DNA of 64,000 bases from Naegleria lovaniensis (GCF_003324165.1 NW_025407843.1:594002-658001), one strand, 5' to 3'; counted from the stretch's first letter, positions 21,236 to 31,809 are shown. Program-made: numbers and translations. The notes: a model not told the origin generated them from the letters alone.

Positions 21236-23092
21236 TTATGGTGATGACATCACAACACGTTTATCGAACAGGTTCTCCTCTTTGGTCAGTGAGTGATGGT
21301 TCGTCTTCAATGTCTTAAGATCAGGAATGGTAAGAAAACGATTCTCGAAATCATCTTGTCGAGGAGGTAAATGAAAGGTTTCTGCCTTGTTGATGGGTTC
21401 AGAAATTTCAATCTGGAATGGAGATTTTATGTGGCTAGAATCTGACCATTCCTCACAATCTTTAATAATCTCCATGACGTTGCTCGTAATTCCACAAAAA
21501 TCCATGTAGTAACCCTTATTCGTGGATGTGCTTGATTTTGTAACACGAGGATGCGTTTTGTTTTGCGAGGTAGGTACAGCAGTGTTAAGGATAGCATTTG
21601 GTTGAGCTTTGGGAACGGTTGGTGTAGGTTTTGACGATGGTTGGACCACATCTATAAGGCGGTCAATGTTTACAGAAGATAATCTATCGTTCATGGAGGA
21701 GGAAGTTGGTCCTTTATCGGCGACAGATGGGATCAGAACACTGTCATCCGCAGGGAAATAGTCGGAAAATGAAAGTCCATCATTTGTGACAAGATCTTTG
21801 GAGGGTGAGGAGCCTGTGAATTCTTTAAACGCGTCTGTGAGTTTTGTTTTTAAGGAAAACGAATCCAGAGACTGAGTTAAATTATTGATAAAAGAAATGT
21901 TGCTTTTTGCTTTCGAAAACATTTTCCCTAGCTCTAGGCTTCCAGAAAGGACAAAATCGTTGTTGGGATCCGTAGAAGGAATAAGTCGTTTGCTTTTGAA
22001 CACTTGTGTAATTTTAGAACGAGACAGTTTTTGAGATAACACTTCTTTTTTTTCTTTGACTCTTAATGTTTCTTCTTGTTGTGCAAAAGTTGAATATTTA
22101 GAGAGTGTACTGGAATTATTGGTAAAATTTGAGGAAGGAGAAGTTGGACCTGTACTGGATAACAAAGAGGATTGAAGAGACGGCAGTGATGAGGATATTG
22201 AATCAGAAAGAGAAGAAATATCCTCACTAGTCAATTCAGCTGCTGTGTTAGATGTGGTAGTGTTAAGGAGGCTGGTTTTGGAGGTAGGTGAAGAAATGGA
22301 GAGCGTGGAGGAAGTGGGAACTTGGCCAGTTCGTGAAGACCCAGTTGCAGGACGTAAAAACAATGCAGATTTTGGTTGGTCTAACCATGACTGATCAAAA
22401 TCATCTTCTACAACATCGATCAATGAGTCATTGAACGATATTGGATGGATAGTGTTAGAATGTTTCGGCGAATTCGGAGCTTGTGGAGGAAGTCGACTTT
22501 TTCGTAATGTTGTTTCTGATGACAGTGAAGATGTAGATGATGAAAGGGGGTTATCGAGGGAGGGTATGGATGCTGTGGAGATTAATAAATTATTTCGAGG
22601 TTTTTTGGGCTTCTTTTTCAGAAAGCCAATTGTTTCCCTTAATGATGCCATTTTGAAATCTTTGCTGAAATCATCATGGCTTTGTGTAATATTATTTCTG
22701 TGTATCATGGTGAGCTCATCGTGTTCCTCCGAGTCTTCTGAAGTTGTATCGCTAAATTCGAAGGAATTTCTTTCATCGTTCATGATGGCTTTGCTTTTTG
22801 AAGCTGACAACCGAGCAATTCTATCTGTAAATCTACTTGTTGTTTGCTTGTAGGACTTGTTAGCTTGCTCATTGCTCCGAGTAGTGGCGAGGCTCGTATT
22901 GCTTTTTTGAGACTTGTTATCATTCGTCTTACCACTACTACTCTTGATCTCCCCGTTGGATGAAACTGATTGTGAAGAGAAGGATGATTTCTTGGAGACC
23001 AATCCTGAGGGTTGAGAAGAACAATTGAGAAGGCTCTTCTTTGAAGGTGTGGGTGATAAGGTCGGGCCAACCGATGAAGAATTGTTGCCCAT
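21236..23092 (-). CDS. Ser-rich disordered protein with N-myristoylation-like start
   Basis: A 618-residue protein dominated by Ser, Thr, Lys, Asn and Pro. It begins MGNNSS, which fits the M-G-x-x-x-S pattern of N-myristoylated proteins, and is followed by many SP/TP sites. Short less-disordered stretches occur near residues 395-440 (SFSLKTKLTDAFKEF, a potential amphipathic helix) and 560-580 (GYYMDFCGITSNVMEIIKDCEEW). No enzymatic domain is visible. A membrane-tethered regulatory or scaffold role is a guess from composition. Single exon, no frame break. Confidence 0.75.
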   Translation of the reverse strand: MGNNSSSVGPTLSPTPSKKSLLNCSSQPSGLVSKKSSFSSQSVSSNGEIKSSSGKTNDNKSQKSNTSLATTRSNEQANKSYKQTTSRFTDRIARLSASKSKAIMNDERNSFEFSDTTSEDSEEHDELTMIHRNNITQSHDDFSKDFKMASLRETIGFLKKKPKKPRNNLLISTASIPSLDNPLSSSTSSLSSETTLRKSRLPPQAPNSPKHSNTIHPISFNDSLIDVVEDDFDQSWLDQPKSALFLRPATGSSRTGQVPTSSTLSISSPTSKTSLLNTTTSNTAAELTSEDISSLSDSISSSLPSLQSSLLSSTGPTSPSSNFTNNSSTLSKYSTFAQQEETLRVKEKKEVLSQKLSRSKITQVFKSKRLIPSTDPNNDFVLSGSLELGKMFSKAKSNISFINNLTQSLDSFSLKTKLTDAFKEFTGSSPSKDLVTNDGLSFSDYFPADDSVLIPSVADKGPTSSSMNDRLSSVNIDRLIDVVQPSSKPTPTVPKAQPNAILNTAVPTSQNKTHPRVTKSSTSTNKGYYMDFCGITSNVMEIIKDCEEWSDSSHIKSPFQIEISEPINKAETFHLPPRQDDFENRFLTIPDLKTLKTNHHSLTKEENLFDKRVVMSSP

Positions 23093-23291
23093 TTTTTTAG
23101 TTGTCCCGCCTTAGTGGAAAAAGATCATTTAAGGCAAAAACTTAATCTGTTGTGCAAGTTTTCCTTTTCAGTCGATTGACATCTTGTAGTACTAATTAAA
23201 CTAAACCCACACCAACAACACTTTGAATTCATTTGACTTCAAGCAGATTTCGTTTATTGCAACTTGTTTCAAATGAGAGTACTCTTCATGA

Positions 23292-25286
23292 CTACAAGTT
23301 GCGTGTGGTAACATTACTGCTGCAGTGAAGATTAATTTGTGGAGGAATGTTGTTGATATTATCATTGGTTAAGAACCATGTGGCAACGTTCATGAAGGAA
23401 TCTTTGCTGTATTTATCGACAACAAAGTGGTACTTGATATGTCCTGATATCATGCCAATATAAAAGTTGAACATGGTCAAGAGACACCTGTTGGTAGTTT
23501 CCAAAAGTTGCAAATCGTCGCTTGTTAGAGAACCATTTGCGTGTGCAAAGAAGCTTTCAGATAATCTCACACAATATAACACATTGGGAGTGAGAAAGGG
23601 TTGTTGGAACATGTGAAGAGCAATAATAATGGAGCATATGGCAACAGTGTGTCTCTGGAATTGTAGAGTGTTGAAATTTTGGAGTTGCAATTCACAAATG
23701 AAATAGGCGAGCATTCGAACCTGATCACATTTGGCATAGCCACAAATTTCCAAGAACTTTTCAATAAAGTCAAATGCATGGACAGTGCAAAATTCAAAGT
23801 CGAGAATATTGCAAATTTCACTCTCCCAATCCAAAATTGCACGACGAGTGTAAAAATTGTCTGCTGCAAAGAGTAATTGTTTGAGTGGAGGGCATGTAAT
23901 CTCGCAAAACTTGGCAGCTACGAGTAAGCTTGCCAAACCAATGCCCTGTAAAAATTTGGTGCTCTCCACTCTGTACTGGCAAAGGAACCGGTCCAAAATG
24001 TTCACAGAGCTGTAATAAGTCTCTGGTCGAAGCTTAAAGCCGACACAAATTCCAGCAAGCCATTCAATGAGCATGGAGAGCATATCAGGAGTAACGATGG
24101 TTTGTGTGGATCTGAGAGCATCGAGGGAAGGTTGTTTTCTGTTTTCATTCTCGAATAGATAGGTGAGAACATCTTGTTCTACCTCGACAGGAATACGACC
24201 AAGAGTGTCAACTTGATTCTTTGAGTTGAACTTGGGAAGTAAATTCACTGGATGGTCAACATTGTTGTCCAGGGCTTGTTTCAATCTCATTCGATCGTGA
24301 GCGTCTAGGAGATCTGGATCGCGTTGAGTTTGATTGGAATTGGTTGACGAACTCGAATTCATTGTATTATTGTTGAATGTAACGTGATGGTGAGAAGCTG
24401 TGGAGGTGGATTGTGCTTCACGTTTAATTGGGTAGTTATCTTGACTCGAGGTGAAATAGTGTTGAGAATAATCATCATCGCTGGTATCAACTTGTTCGTC
24501 GACATCTTTACAAAAAAGATAGTCTCCGTCTTGGTCATTGAGTTGTGGTTCTTCATTGTCTTGTTCATCATCGTCATCTTGCATCATTTGAAATTCACCA
24601 AAGTCAAGAACAGGAGAAGCGACTGAGGGAGAGAAAACTTGTGGTTCTTTGGAAGCAGTCTTTTGACAGCATGTTGAATAATGTCCCACATGATTGTATA
24701 CTGCTGCGTTTGTCTTACCAGTGGCAGAGTAGTTGTGGGTGTAGTTGGTATTGCTTGTAGCATTATTACTGGAATAGCTCAGTGCCATTTCGTTGTGGGG
24801 AAAAGTAGAGGTAGAAGGTAATGAATGGTGGTAGTAGTGAGAGGAGCCGGTTCGACTAGTCATATGCATGGATTGTCCTTGTTGTAATACATGATAATTC
24901 TTATTGGTTGTTGCTTTCAAGCATGTATTGATGGTGGTGGTACTTGTAAGAGAGGCTCCTTGTCCATTCAATCGTGAAGTACTGGCAGCTACCACTTGTG
25001 GAGTAATATCAGCCAAGATTTCTCGTGGCTGAACTGGGAAAGAGCCAGTAGTATTCACCTTGTTGGTATTATTCTTCTGGTTCTTCATCATCAACTTTTG
25101 ATGATTTACATAGTGTTCAACGAGGAGGCTTGGAGAGGTTGGTGGTGAGGTACACATCAGAGAATCTCCATTATCATCGCATGAAAGATCCGAACCGTGG
25201 TACGAGTTCTTGGTTGTCATCATTGTGGACAAGTGTACTTGTCTGGATGATGATGATTCCGTGTAATATAATTCTCGTTTGGCCAT
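23292..25286 (-). CDS. B/A-type cyclin with destruction box
   Basis: Regulatory subunit for a cyclin-dependent kinase. A long disordered N-terminus precedes a C-terminal double cyclin fold: MLIEWLAGICVGFKLRPETYYSSVNILDRFL matches the mitotic-cyclin M-x-x-W-hydrophobic-x8-L-x-x-E-T-x-x-x-x-V-x-hydrophobic-hydrophobic-D block, followed by KFCEITCPPLKQLL and DFIEKFL. Residues 88-96 (REILADITP) fit the R-x-x-L-x-D-I-x destruction box of B cyclins, implying APC/C-dependent turnover. PVNLLP before the box region is shared with the cyclin at 44.9-47.2 kb. The start is set at the ATG at 25286; the open frame continues upstream over a (CA)n-rich leader. 664 residues, no frame break. Confidence 0.92.
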   Translation of the reverse strand: MAKRELYYTESSSSRQVHLSTMMTTKNSYHGSDLSCDDNGDSLMCTSPPTSPSLLVEHYVNHQKLMMKNQKNNTNKVNTTGSFPVQPREILADITPQVVAASTSRLNGQGASLTSTTTINTCLKATTNKNYHVLQQGQSMHMTSRTGSSHYYHHSLPSTSTFPHNEMALSYSSNNATSNTNYTHNYSATGKTNAAVYNHVGHYSTCCQKTASKEPQVFSPSVASPVLDFGEFQMMQDDDDEQDNEEPQLNDQDGDYLFCKDVDEQVDTSDDDYSQHYFTSSQDNYPIKREAQSTSTASHHHVTFNNNTMNSSSSTNSNQTQRDPDLLDAHDRMRLKQALDNNVDHPVNLLPKFNSKNQVDTLGRIPVEVEQDVLTYLFENENRKQPSLDALRSTQTIVTPDMLSMLIEWLAGICVGFKLRPETYYSSVNILDRFLCQYRVESTKFLQGIGLASLLVAAKFCEITCPPLKQLLFAADNFYTRRAILDWESEICNILDFEFCTVHAFDFIEKFLEICGYAKCDQVRMLAYFICELQLQNFNTLQFQRHTVAICSIIIALHMFQQPFLTPNVLYCVRLSESFFAHANGSLTSDDLQLLETTNRCLLTMFNFYIGMISGHIKYHFVVDKYSKDSFMNVATWFLTNDNINNIPPQINLHCSSNVTTRNL

Positions 25287-27780
25287 CGTGTAGGAATATA
25301 TATATTGGAAAAGGCTTATCGGAGAAGAAGTAATGAAAGAGGGTTGTCTGTCCGTACGAACAAGCAGCAAACCTCTTCTCGTGTGTATTAATACCACACA
25401 CGCACGCACACGTTCTCAGAGATGTGTGTTCTCTCTTCTTCTCAAAGATTATGATGATTCAGCACCAAGTACGTAAAATGGTATCTGCTGAATTTATGAA
25501 TTGTTGTTGTTGTGCTTTTTTTTCTTGTTGCTTTTTTGCTAACCCACCGATGCTTGGCTTTGCACTCACACACACACGTTCCACATGGTCGAATATGGTC
25601 ATTTGATGGACGCTTTTGCGACGAGAGTCCAATACACATTCTTGACAAGAATGAATTTCACAGAGCACAAGCATCCAATCTCAGTTGTAGTACCTGCACT
25701 TGTCACCAAGATTGGAGCGACCAAGACTGTAGTGAATATGTTGTCAAGATCCAAAACAACTACTCTCCTTGTTGGAAATGGTAACTCAAAGTTTAATACT
25801 CTGTTGATATATTGGTGTATTAGACAATACGAGGTTGCATCTCTTCGAAATTTTCCTTCATTTTCCTTTGTTCCAACCCATCGTGATATTGAAAATGTAT
25901 CTTGAAAATTTCTTGTGACTTGTTTCATTTCATTGGAATTGGTTCCGACTTGCATTTTCGAAGATGATGTGTGAAGTGTGGTCCCTTCTTGGTGTTCGGT
26001 CAAGATTAGATCAAAAGATAATGGAGATCAAATGTCCTTATAACTTTTAACAAATTGACCTCGAATGGAAATAGAAAGGGATTTGTTTGGATTTGAAGGA
26101 AAGTAAAGTCAACGAACAATTATGACATGGCAAGAATGTACCTGTCTTGCTCTCTTATTTAAAGTGCCGGTTGAAAGAGACACTCCTTCAGAAATTGAAT
26201 TTGGTTTTCAAATACACTTTTTCAAACAACTTGTTGTTTTCTCTCGTTTGTATTCAATTTAAATAAGAGACATGATTGCAATAACAAGACTCGATCTTGG
26301 CGTCTCGTGATAAAACGACACCGAGAATGGAACGGTTAAAATGAAAAAGGAATTTGTGTGCTCTTTGATCGAAAGTTCAATCTCATAATGTGAAATCCTA
26401 TTCGTGCAATACTGTCACTATAATAATATTGAATACAAAGACCATTCTGAGACTTGTATTTACTATTCATTCTCAATAGTTAATACATCGTGAAGACTAC
26501 ATTGTATTTGGTCTGTCACGAATTTTGCTTTTGAAAGTTTCATGAACAACGGGTTGTGAGCGAGTGCATGTTTGGCATTTAGGATAAAAACCACCTGGTT
26601 GTTCCGATTGCTTGCCTTGATCGTCGTTGACACAAGAATTGTTACAAGGAAAAAAGAATGTGAAAAATCGGCATTTTACTAATAAGAGATGGTCTTGTTT
26701 TGTGGACCGTGACTGTTTTGAGTCAAACGCAACTTGGTCATCAAATTCTTTTGTTTCATTTAACCGGAGATCCAATTTTGAAGGAGAACAATGAAAGGAG
26801 AGGATGAAGACTTTAACTGTAATGGAGGTTTAATTGTTGTTATTCGATTATTGTAGCTGCTTGTGGTAGACGAAAATTTGTGAATCATCTTTCAAAGTTC
26901 AGAAAATATAATTGCGACAGATTGCCTTTTCGAAATTTGTCAATTTTCACTTACAAAAATGAACCGAAAGATGACAAGGTGGGTCCGAAATCAAATCCAG
27001 ATGACAGCTCGACATTACTCGAACCTCCTCTCTTCTACTGTATATTTTCTCGAATCATAACTACAGTTTTTCACCATGTTACATTACTTTTTCACACAAC
27101 TCGCACTAGTAGCAATGAGAAATCCGTGACTCTTCTTAAAAAAGACACGCTTTAATTTTTTATAGTGCTGACTTTTGAAATGTTGAGGGACCATCATCGT
27201 ACCTTATAACGATGGACATTGCTCATAGGGTTGAATACAGAAAATTCATGTTATCATAATGATGTCTGTCAGATGCAGGAACCTTAAATGAATATTACTG
27301 TAAACTGTTGATACTAAATTGACTTGAGGTGGTGTGCTGTACTGAGTGCCTGTTGATTGGTGAAAAGATGATGTTGAAAATTGTAGAGACCACTTGTTGT
27401 CATGAGTGTGAACGAATGCATTTTGAGAAATTGAACAAGAATGTATGATTGACAAAAAGATGAATTAAATCAAGATTATTTGGACACATCGTGTTTCGAA
27501 AAGTATGCTCTTCAGCCAAAAACTGCAACCTCATCTTTTCACACATTACAACATTCTAGTCAACCCAAATGTCTTATTTTACAATTATTTTTTTTCGCCC
27601 ATGAATGCAAAAGGTGTCAGTCCAATCAATAAAAGTCATTGCTCCAGCATTATTTCATTAAATATTCTCCTTGGAATTTTACTCCATCGAAGAGTCCAAG
27701 AATGGTTCTGCAAGACTCTTTCGCATTTACTAATGCCTCAACTATTGCGAAATGATAATCCATTAAATCCATCAAGTATT
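25287..27780. other. Long intergenic region upstream of the cyclin gene
   Basis: About 2.5 kb between the divergent cyclin gene and the P-element-like insertion. It holds short CA repeats just upstream of the cyclin (about 25395-25412 and 25566-25575) and several ORFs under 140 codons on both strands that look like chance. No tRNA or recognised RNA was found. In a genome with 50-300 bp gaps this is exceptionally long and may hold cell-cycle promoter elements, an unseen multi-exon gene or a non-coding RNA. Confidence 0.4.
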
Positions 27781-27788
27781 TAAACAAT
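27781..27788 (+). repeat. Target-site duplication, left copy (8 bp)
   Basis: TAAACAAT immediately before the left end of the P-element-like transposon. An identical octamer follows the right end at 31200-31207. Eight base pairs is the duplication size typical of the P-element superfamily. Confidence 0.93.
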
Positions 27789-27951
27789 CAGGGAGGGTGA
27801 GCCAAAGCGTAGGCAACCAGCCTATACCCAACCATTCTTGGCGACGTTGACGAACTCAAGTGTCATCACGAAAATAAACATCTCCAACCAAAAAAAATGC
27901 CTACAGCAAACAAAACGTTCTGGCAGAAGCTGAGTGATCAACACAACCACA
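27789..27951 (+). repeat. Left terminal inverted repeat
   Basis: Inverted copy of 31026-31199 with a short deletion near the tip (GAGCCAAAGCGTAGG versus a longer right version). It contains, on the plus strand, a second copy of the transposase start (ATG at 27897) and its first ~18 codons. This opens a 33-codon mini-ORF that ends at 27998, just past the repeat. Confidence 0.92.
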
Positions 27952-28047
27952 TCAGCAAGTTTCTTCACTTCAACAAAACAACACGCAAACCAGAGTAGGA
28001 AACAGAGAAAACAATTCATCGAACTGAACAAACCATCAGTGGAATTC

Positions 28048-31000
28048 CTAGTCGTCTATTGTTGTACATTCTGCTTTTCCGATGGCCTTCACAATTTCTT
28101 GATCGTTCCCAAACTTCGACAACAGCAAATCATACAACATAAGCACATCCACAACGGCATTATGTGCTATTCCGGGAAGAGAGTCACATACTTTTTCTCT
28201 AAAGTGGTTTTCTAATCCCTTTTTTCCAAGCAAGTTTTTTTGCATAGTAGAACAATAGTAAATTGTTGATCGGAGTTTAAGTGGTGCAATTGCAGCACTA
28301 AAGAAAGCCTTGTCCAAACCAGTTGAATGAACCAACAACATCACATCAGCAGTGTCATTCCTAGTCAAATAATTACAAATTTTAGGAATCATGTTTTGCA
28401 ATGTTTCACTTTCATCCAAAATCTGAAATTTAGTTTCGTGCATTTGTAATGCAATAGAACTCCACACACCACTAGGGGATACAAATATGGAATGTAATTC
28501 ATTACTAAATAATGATAACATTGCAAATTGAATTATGGAGTTGCATTTTGGAGAAAATCCTGTTGTTTCTAAATCTAGCACAAAGAAGTTCAATGGTCGT
28601 CTTGTCTCTTGATTGATACAGTGAGGCGTGGGAATTGATTTAAGAGGTGCAAAATTATATTGAATAGTCAACCTGTTTTTGAATTTTGAAATCAGGTAAG
28701 GTGGTTTGTGTTGTACAATAATATTCTCATTGTTTTTGCAACTTTGTTTCCTAAAAGCAACATCTTTTTCTAATTGAGCAGAAAATTGCAAACATTCTAA
28801 TTGAGCAACTGTTGCTTCTGCTTCTTCGTCTGAAAATTGATGTTTAGCTTTCAAATGATTTGTAAAAGACCCTTTGATAATATATGGTTTTTGTTTTTTA
28901 CATCCAGAAACAGGGCAGCATAAATATATACATTTAGGAGCACACACTTCAGCCCTCAACGTAGTTTTTCTTGAGTAAGTGGCTACGTTTTGATTAATAA
29001 TTTGTAATTCTTTGCAAGTTTTTTTCTTGACATTTCTATCAAGTACAATTCGACCAGGAAGAGTTGGTAAAATCTTGATAACCAATTTCATACCAAAATA
29101 ATGATCAGTTAATGGAATATCTGGGAGTGAGAACCCACGAACATCGTCAGTGGAATGTAATATTAAAAATATATAGAATGAAAATAGTGCGCTTTGGCAA
29201 AATTGTTTGGTTGTTGGCTTGGGAAACATTCCTCGAATTATTGAAAAGAGTAGCTCTTCATAATTTGTTGTAATGCAACTGGGTTTGAAATTTGGAAACC
29301 GAGACGCTAATGCAAGAAATCCTTCAAGTGTGTGAACACATATTTTCTTCGTTTTTTTGGGATAATTGGGTAATTTTTCGAAAATTGTTTTGCTTTCACT
29401 CAAAATATCAATTATATCCGGACTGTTATCATTAATGCAGTCATAAATATCACGAATTAATTCAAGGTAACCAGCAACACTATTTGCCTCTATAGTGCCA
29501 ATTTTACGTAATTCTTGCAATACAGGTCGTTCTGTTAAATTTAGACATGATTTCAAATTCATAATATCCGTAGGATCAACTTCTTCTCTGTCGAGTAATC
29601 GATACAATGTCCTATGTTGTATCATGTAATAAATTATGGTCTGCATTGAGATTTTCTCGTGCAATATTGTTCCATTAAATAATACATTTCGTTGATTTTT
29701 GAAATTGTGAACGTAATCATTGACGAAAATGAAGTCTTTGTGTTTTTTTCTAATAATTGTTTGCACAGCATGTGCATCAATTTCTGCATCAGAACATCCA
29801 CACACAATTGTTACAGATTCTTGGAGCAACTCTTTGAAATAAAGTATTTTGCTAGTGACAAATTCAAGTACGTCTGTTTCAGAACTAACTCCAAACCAAC
29901 CCAGCGGTAAATGCCATGAATTATCGATGGCATTAATAGAAAATAAAATCATTTGGTCTATTAGATGTTTAACACCAAATTGTTTCACGTCTTCAACAGT
30001 GTAACAATATTTTTCACTTCCAACAATTTGATCTCCCAAAACATCAAAATGTTTAAACACTTTCATTCCATCAAACGAGATACATGTATCTTTACAAGAG
30101 TCAGGCAGTAACATGTTCTTTAGGGTAAGTGTGATGTCGGGAATCATACCATAACAACCAGCAGGTGTCCATTGTTTAACAGTATTCCAACTTGGTATAA
30201 TTAGATTATATTTTAAATGATTAAAATTATTCCGTTCAATATTTTGATTGCGCTCTCCTCCCATTCTGATGAAAAATTGTTTTCCACAATAATATTTCAT
30301 CACAACCCAATATCTTCTTTCAACCTCTGAATATTTGTGATGAAATGGATTCTTTGTATAATTTTGCAACTGATTGAATATAAAGGATCCAAAAAATGTC
30401 TCTAAGAATGGAGTAAAGCTTGACCTTGGAACCTTCAAAGCTTGTGTATCACGGTGTTCATTGTTCGTAATTTGTTTGTTGTTGTATTGTGTCGACAATG
30501 CTTCATTGTATGAAGTTTGAGCTTTTCTAAACACTGTTAAAAGTTTGTGTTCATCTTGGCTGACTGGTATAAATGGCACAAGTTTACACAATAACTCATA
30601 CATCAATAATGGAAATGATATTAATTGCTTGGGTTGTGGTAAAATTCCTTTCAATAGCATTTCAAATATATCATGCCTATTTTCCATGATTGAAACTAGG
30701 TGTTTTTCCAATTCACTACATTGACGACACTGATTTTGAAAAATACTACAATATTTTGAACAACATGCTGATTCTAAGGTGAGTTCGTCTCGAATAACGC
30801 CAATTATGTCATAATCGCAATTATAAATTTGTTTTCCTGTTAATAATTTAGAATAATTGTTCCGATTTATACCTCTGCAAACGTATTTCAGTTCGGAATA
30901 GCACTCTTCATAACTAACATTAGTAGCTGGTGTAATATTTTCAACCATGAACGGTTGATCTTCAAAATAAACTCTTTTCTTTACTGACGGCATTATTGAA

Positions 31001-31080
31001 GCAGTTGAACGAATATCGGGAGCATTGTGGTTGTGTTGATCACTCAGCTTCTGCCAGAACGTTTTGTTTGCTGTAGGCAT
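28048..31080 (-). CDS. P-element-like transposase fused to C2H2 finger and DEDDh 3'-5' exonuclease
   Basis: Of 1010 residues, the core resembles P-element/THAP9 transposases: ISFDGMKV (Asp337), VLGDQIVGS, FSINAIDNSWHLPLGWF, CGCSD (Asp431) and NDYVHNFKNQRN (454-465) parallel the family's D-E-M, L-P-hydrophobic, C-D-G and D-P-x-H-x-x-K-x-x-R-N blocks. N-terminal cysteines (106-121) may replace the usual THAP finger. A C2H2 finger follows (C722, C727, H742, H747). The last ~180 residues form a DnaQ/TREX-like exonuclease with all five signature residues: D836 and E838 in VLDLETTGF, D923 in GLDKAFF, H973 and D978 in HNAVVD. The exonuclease may process ends during excision or repair; this is inference. 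Single exon, no frame break. The first ~18 codons lie within the right inverted repeat. Confidence 0.88.
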   Translation of the reverse strand: MPTANKTFWQKLSDQHNHNAPDIRSTASIMPSVKKRVYFEDQPFMVENITPATNVSYEECYSELKYVCRGINRNNYSKLLTGKQIYNCDYDIIGVIRDELTLESACCSKYCSIFQNQCRQCSELEKHLVSIMENRHDIFEMLLKGILPQPKQLISFPLLMYELLCKLVPFIPVSQDEHKLLTVFRKAQTSYNEALSTQYNNKQITNNEHRDTQALKVPRSSFTPFLETFFGSFIFNQLQNYTKNPFHHKYSEVERRYWVVMKYYCGKQFFIRMGGERNQNIERNNFNHLKYNLIIPSWNTVKQWTPAGCYGMIPDITLTLKNMLLPDSCKDTCISFDGMKVFKHFDVLGDQIVGSEKYCYTVEDVKQFGVKHLIDQMILFSINAIDNSWHLPLGWFGVSSETDVLEFVTSKILYFKELLQESVTIVCGCSDAEIDAHAVQTIIRKKHKDFIFVNDYVHNFKNQRNVLFNGTILHEKISMQTIIYYMIQHRTLYRLLDREEVDPTDIMNLKSCLNLTERPVLQELRKIGTIEANSVAGYLELIRDIYDCINDNSPDIIDILSESKTIFEKLPNYPKKTKKICVHTLEGFLALASRFPNFKPSCITTNYEELLFSIIRGMFPKPTTKQFCQSALFSFYIFLILHSTDDVRGFSLPDIPLTDHYFGMKLVIKILPTLPGRIVLDRNVKKKTCKELQIINQNVATYSRKTTLRAEVCAPKCIYLCCPVSGCKKQKPYIIKGSFTNHLKAKHQFSDEEAEATVAQLECLQFSAQLEKDVAFRKQSCKNNENIIVQHKPPYLISKFKNRLTIQYNFAPLKSIPTPHCINQETRRPLNFFVLDLETTGFSPKCNSIIQFAMLSLFSNELHSIFVSPSGVWSSIALQMHETKFQILDESETLQNMIPKICNYLTRNDTADVMLLVHSTGLDKAFFSAAIAPLKLRSTIYYCSTMQKNLLGKKGLENHFREKVCDSLPGIAHNAVVDVLMLYDLLLSKFGNDQEIVKAIGKAECTTIDD

Positions 31081-31199
31081 TTTTTTTGGTTGGAGATGTT
31101 TATTTTCGTGATGACACTTGAGTTCGTCAACGTCGCCAAGAATGGTTGGGTATAGGCTGGTTGCCTACGAAGCTTTTTCTATCTGGCTCACCCTCCCTG
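31026..31199 (-). repeat. Right terminal inverted repeat
   Basis: 174 bp, the partner of the left repeat. It includes the presumed transposase promoter, leader and first ~18 codons. Confidence 0.92.
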
Positions 31200-31207
31200 T
31201 AAACAAT
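31200..31207 (+). repeat. Target-site duplication, right copy (8 bp)
   Basis: TAAACAAT, identical to 27781-27788. Confidence 0.93.
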
Positions 31208-31809
31208 TATCATGAATATGAAAACGAGCAAAGAGAGGTCAAGGGTGGGTTGCTTCATACATTCATACCCTTCCAATCTGAACCCACATGTGCTTGTCCT
31301 TTGATCAAAAAGAGGACCTTGTAAGCATCTTTCACACGAGCAAAGTTTCAAATGTCATCCCAACATGGAACCATGAGAGTTCAGTCAGCTGCCAGCTGTC
31401 ACTCGAGTGTGAGCGCCTGTTGGGAACAAAATATTCTCTTTGTGAAAAAAAACATTTCCGATTCGCAAAGAGTCTTTCCTCGTGAAAACATTGTTCACAA
31501 CATTCTTTGGAACATCTCTTCCAACACCACTTGGTCATCCTTTCCGTCCACCAATTCATTCTCTCCGCGGAGTGTTTCCATGAAGAATTGATTTTCTCGA
31601 TTTTCGATTATTATTCTTTATTATATATATATTTCTATCAACTATTCGAAGAATATTCTCATCATCACCATCCTCTTCGAAACTCTATTAACAAGTGTTG
31701 AATAATTGTTTATCAACTATTTTCAGATTTTGTGTTGATTTCTATATTGTGTTGATGCAAAATTAATTTTGAATATACTTTGTATTGAAAAATATTACAA
31801 ACACTTGAA
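31208..31809. other. Intergenic region upstream of cyclin 2
   Basis: About 600 bp, AT-rich toward the gene with a TATATATAT stretch near 31622-31632, which could be a core promoter element. No gene recognised. Confidence 0.4.

Larger units (their letters stand above)
27789..31199 (-). mobile_element. P-element-superfamily DNA transposon, complete (3411 bp)
   Basis: Bounded by CAGGGAGGGTGAGCC and its reverse complement, flanked by the perfect 8-bp duplication TAAACAAT. The terminal inverted repeats are long: 163 bp on the left (27789-27951) and 174 bp on the right (31026-31199). As read by eye they are identical except for one ~11-bp indel close to the tip. It encodes a single intact 1010-residue protein on the minus strand. 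The intact ORF, near-identical repeats and intact duplication indicate a recent insertion. It sits between two divergently transcribed cyclin genes. Confidence 0.92.

Noticed and set aside
25585-26003. Overlapping ORFs on both strands (107 and 134 codons) upstream of the cyclin
   Set aside because: No recognisable domain, antisense to one another, and composition typical of chance ORFs; possible untranslated leader or non-coding RNA instead.
26497-27155. ORFs of 91-92 codons in the 2.5-kb intergenic region
   Set aside because: No motif, no splice-supported extension, and no agreement in strand or frame between them.
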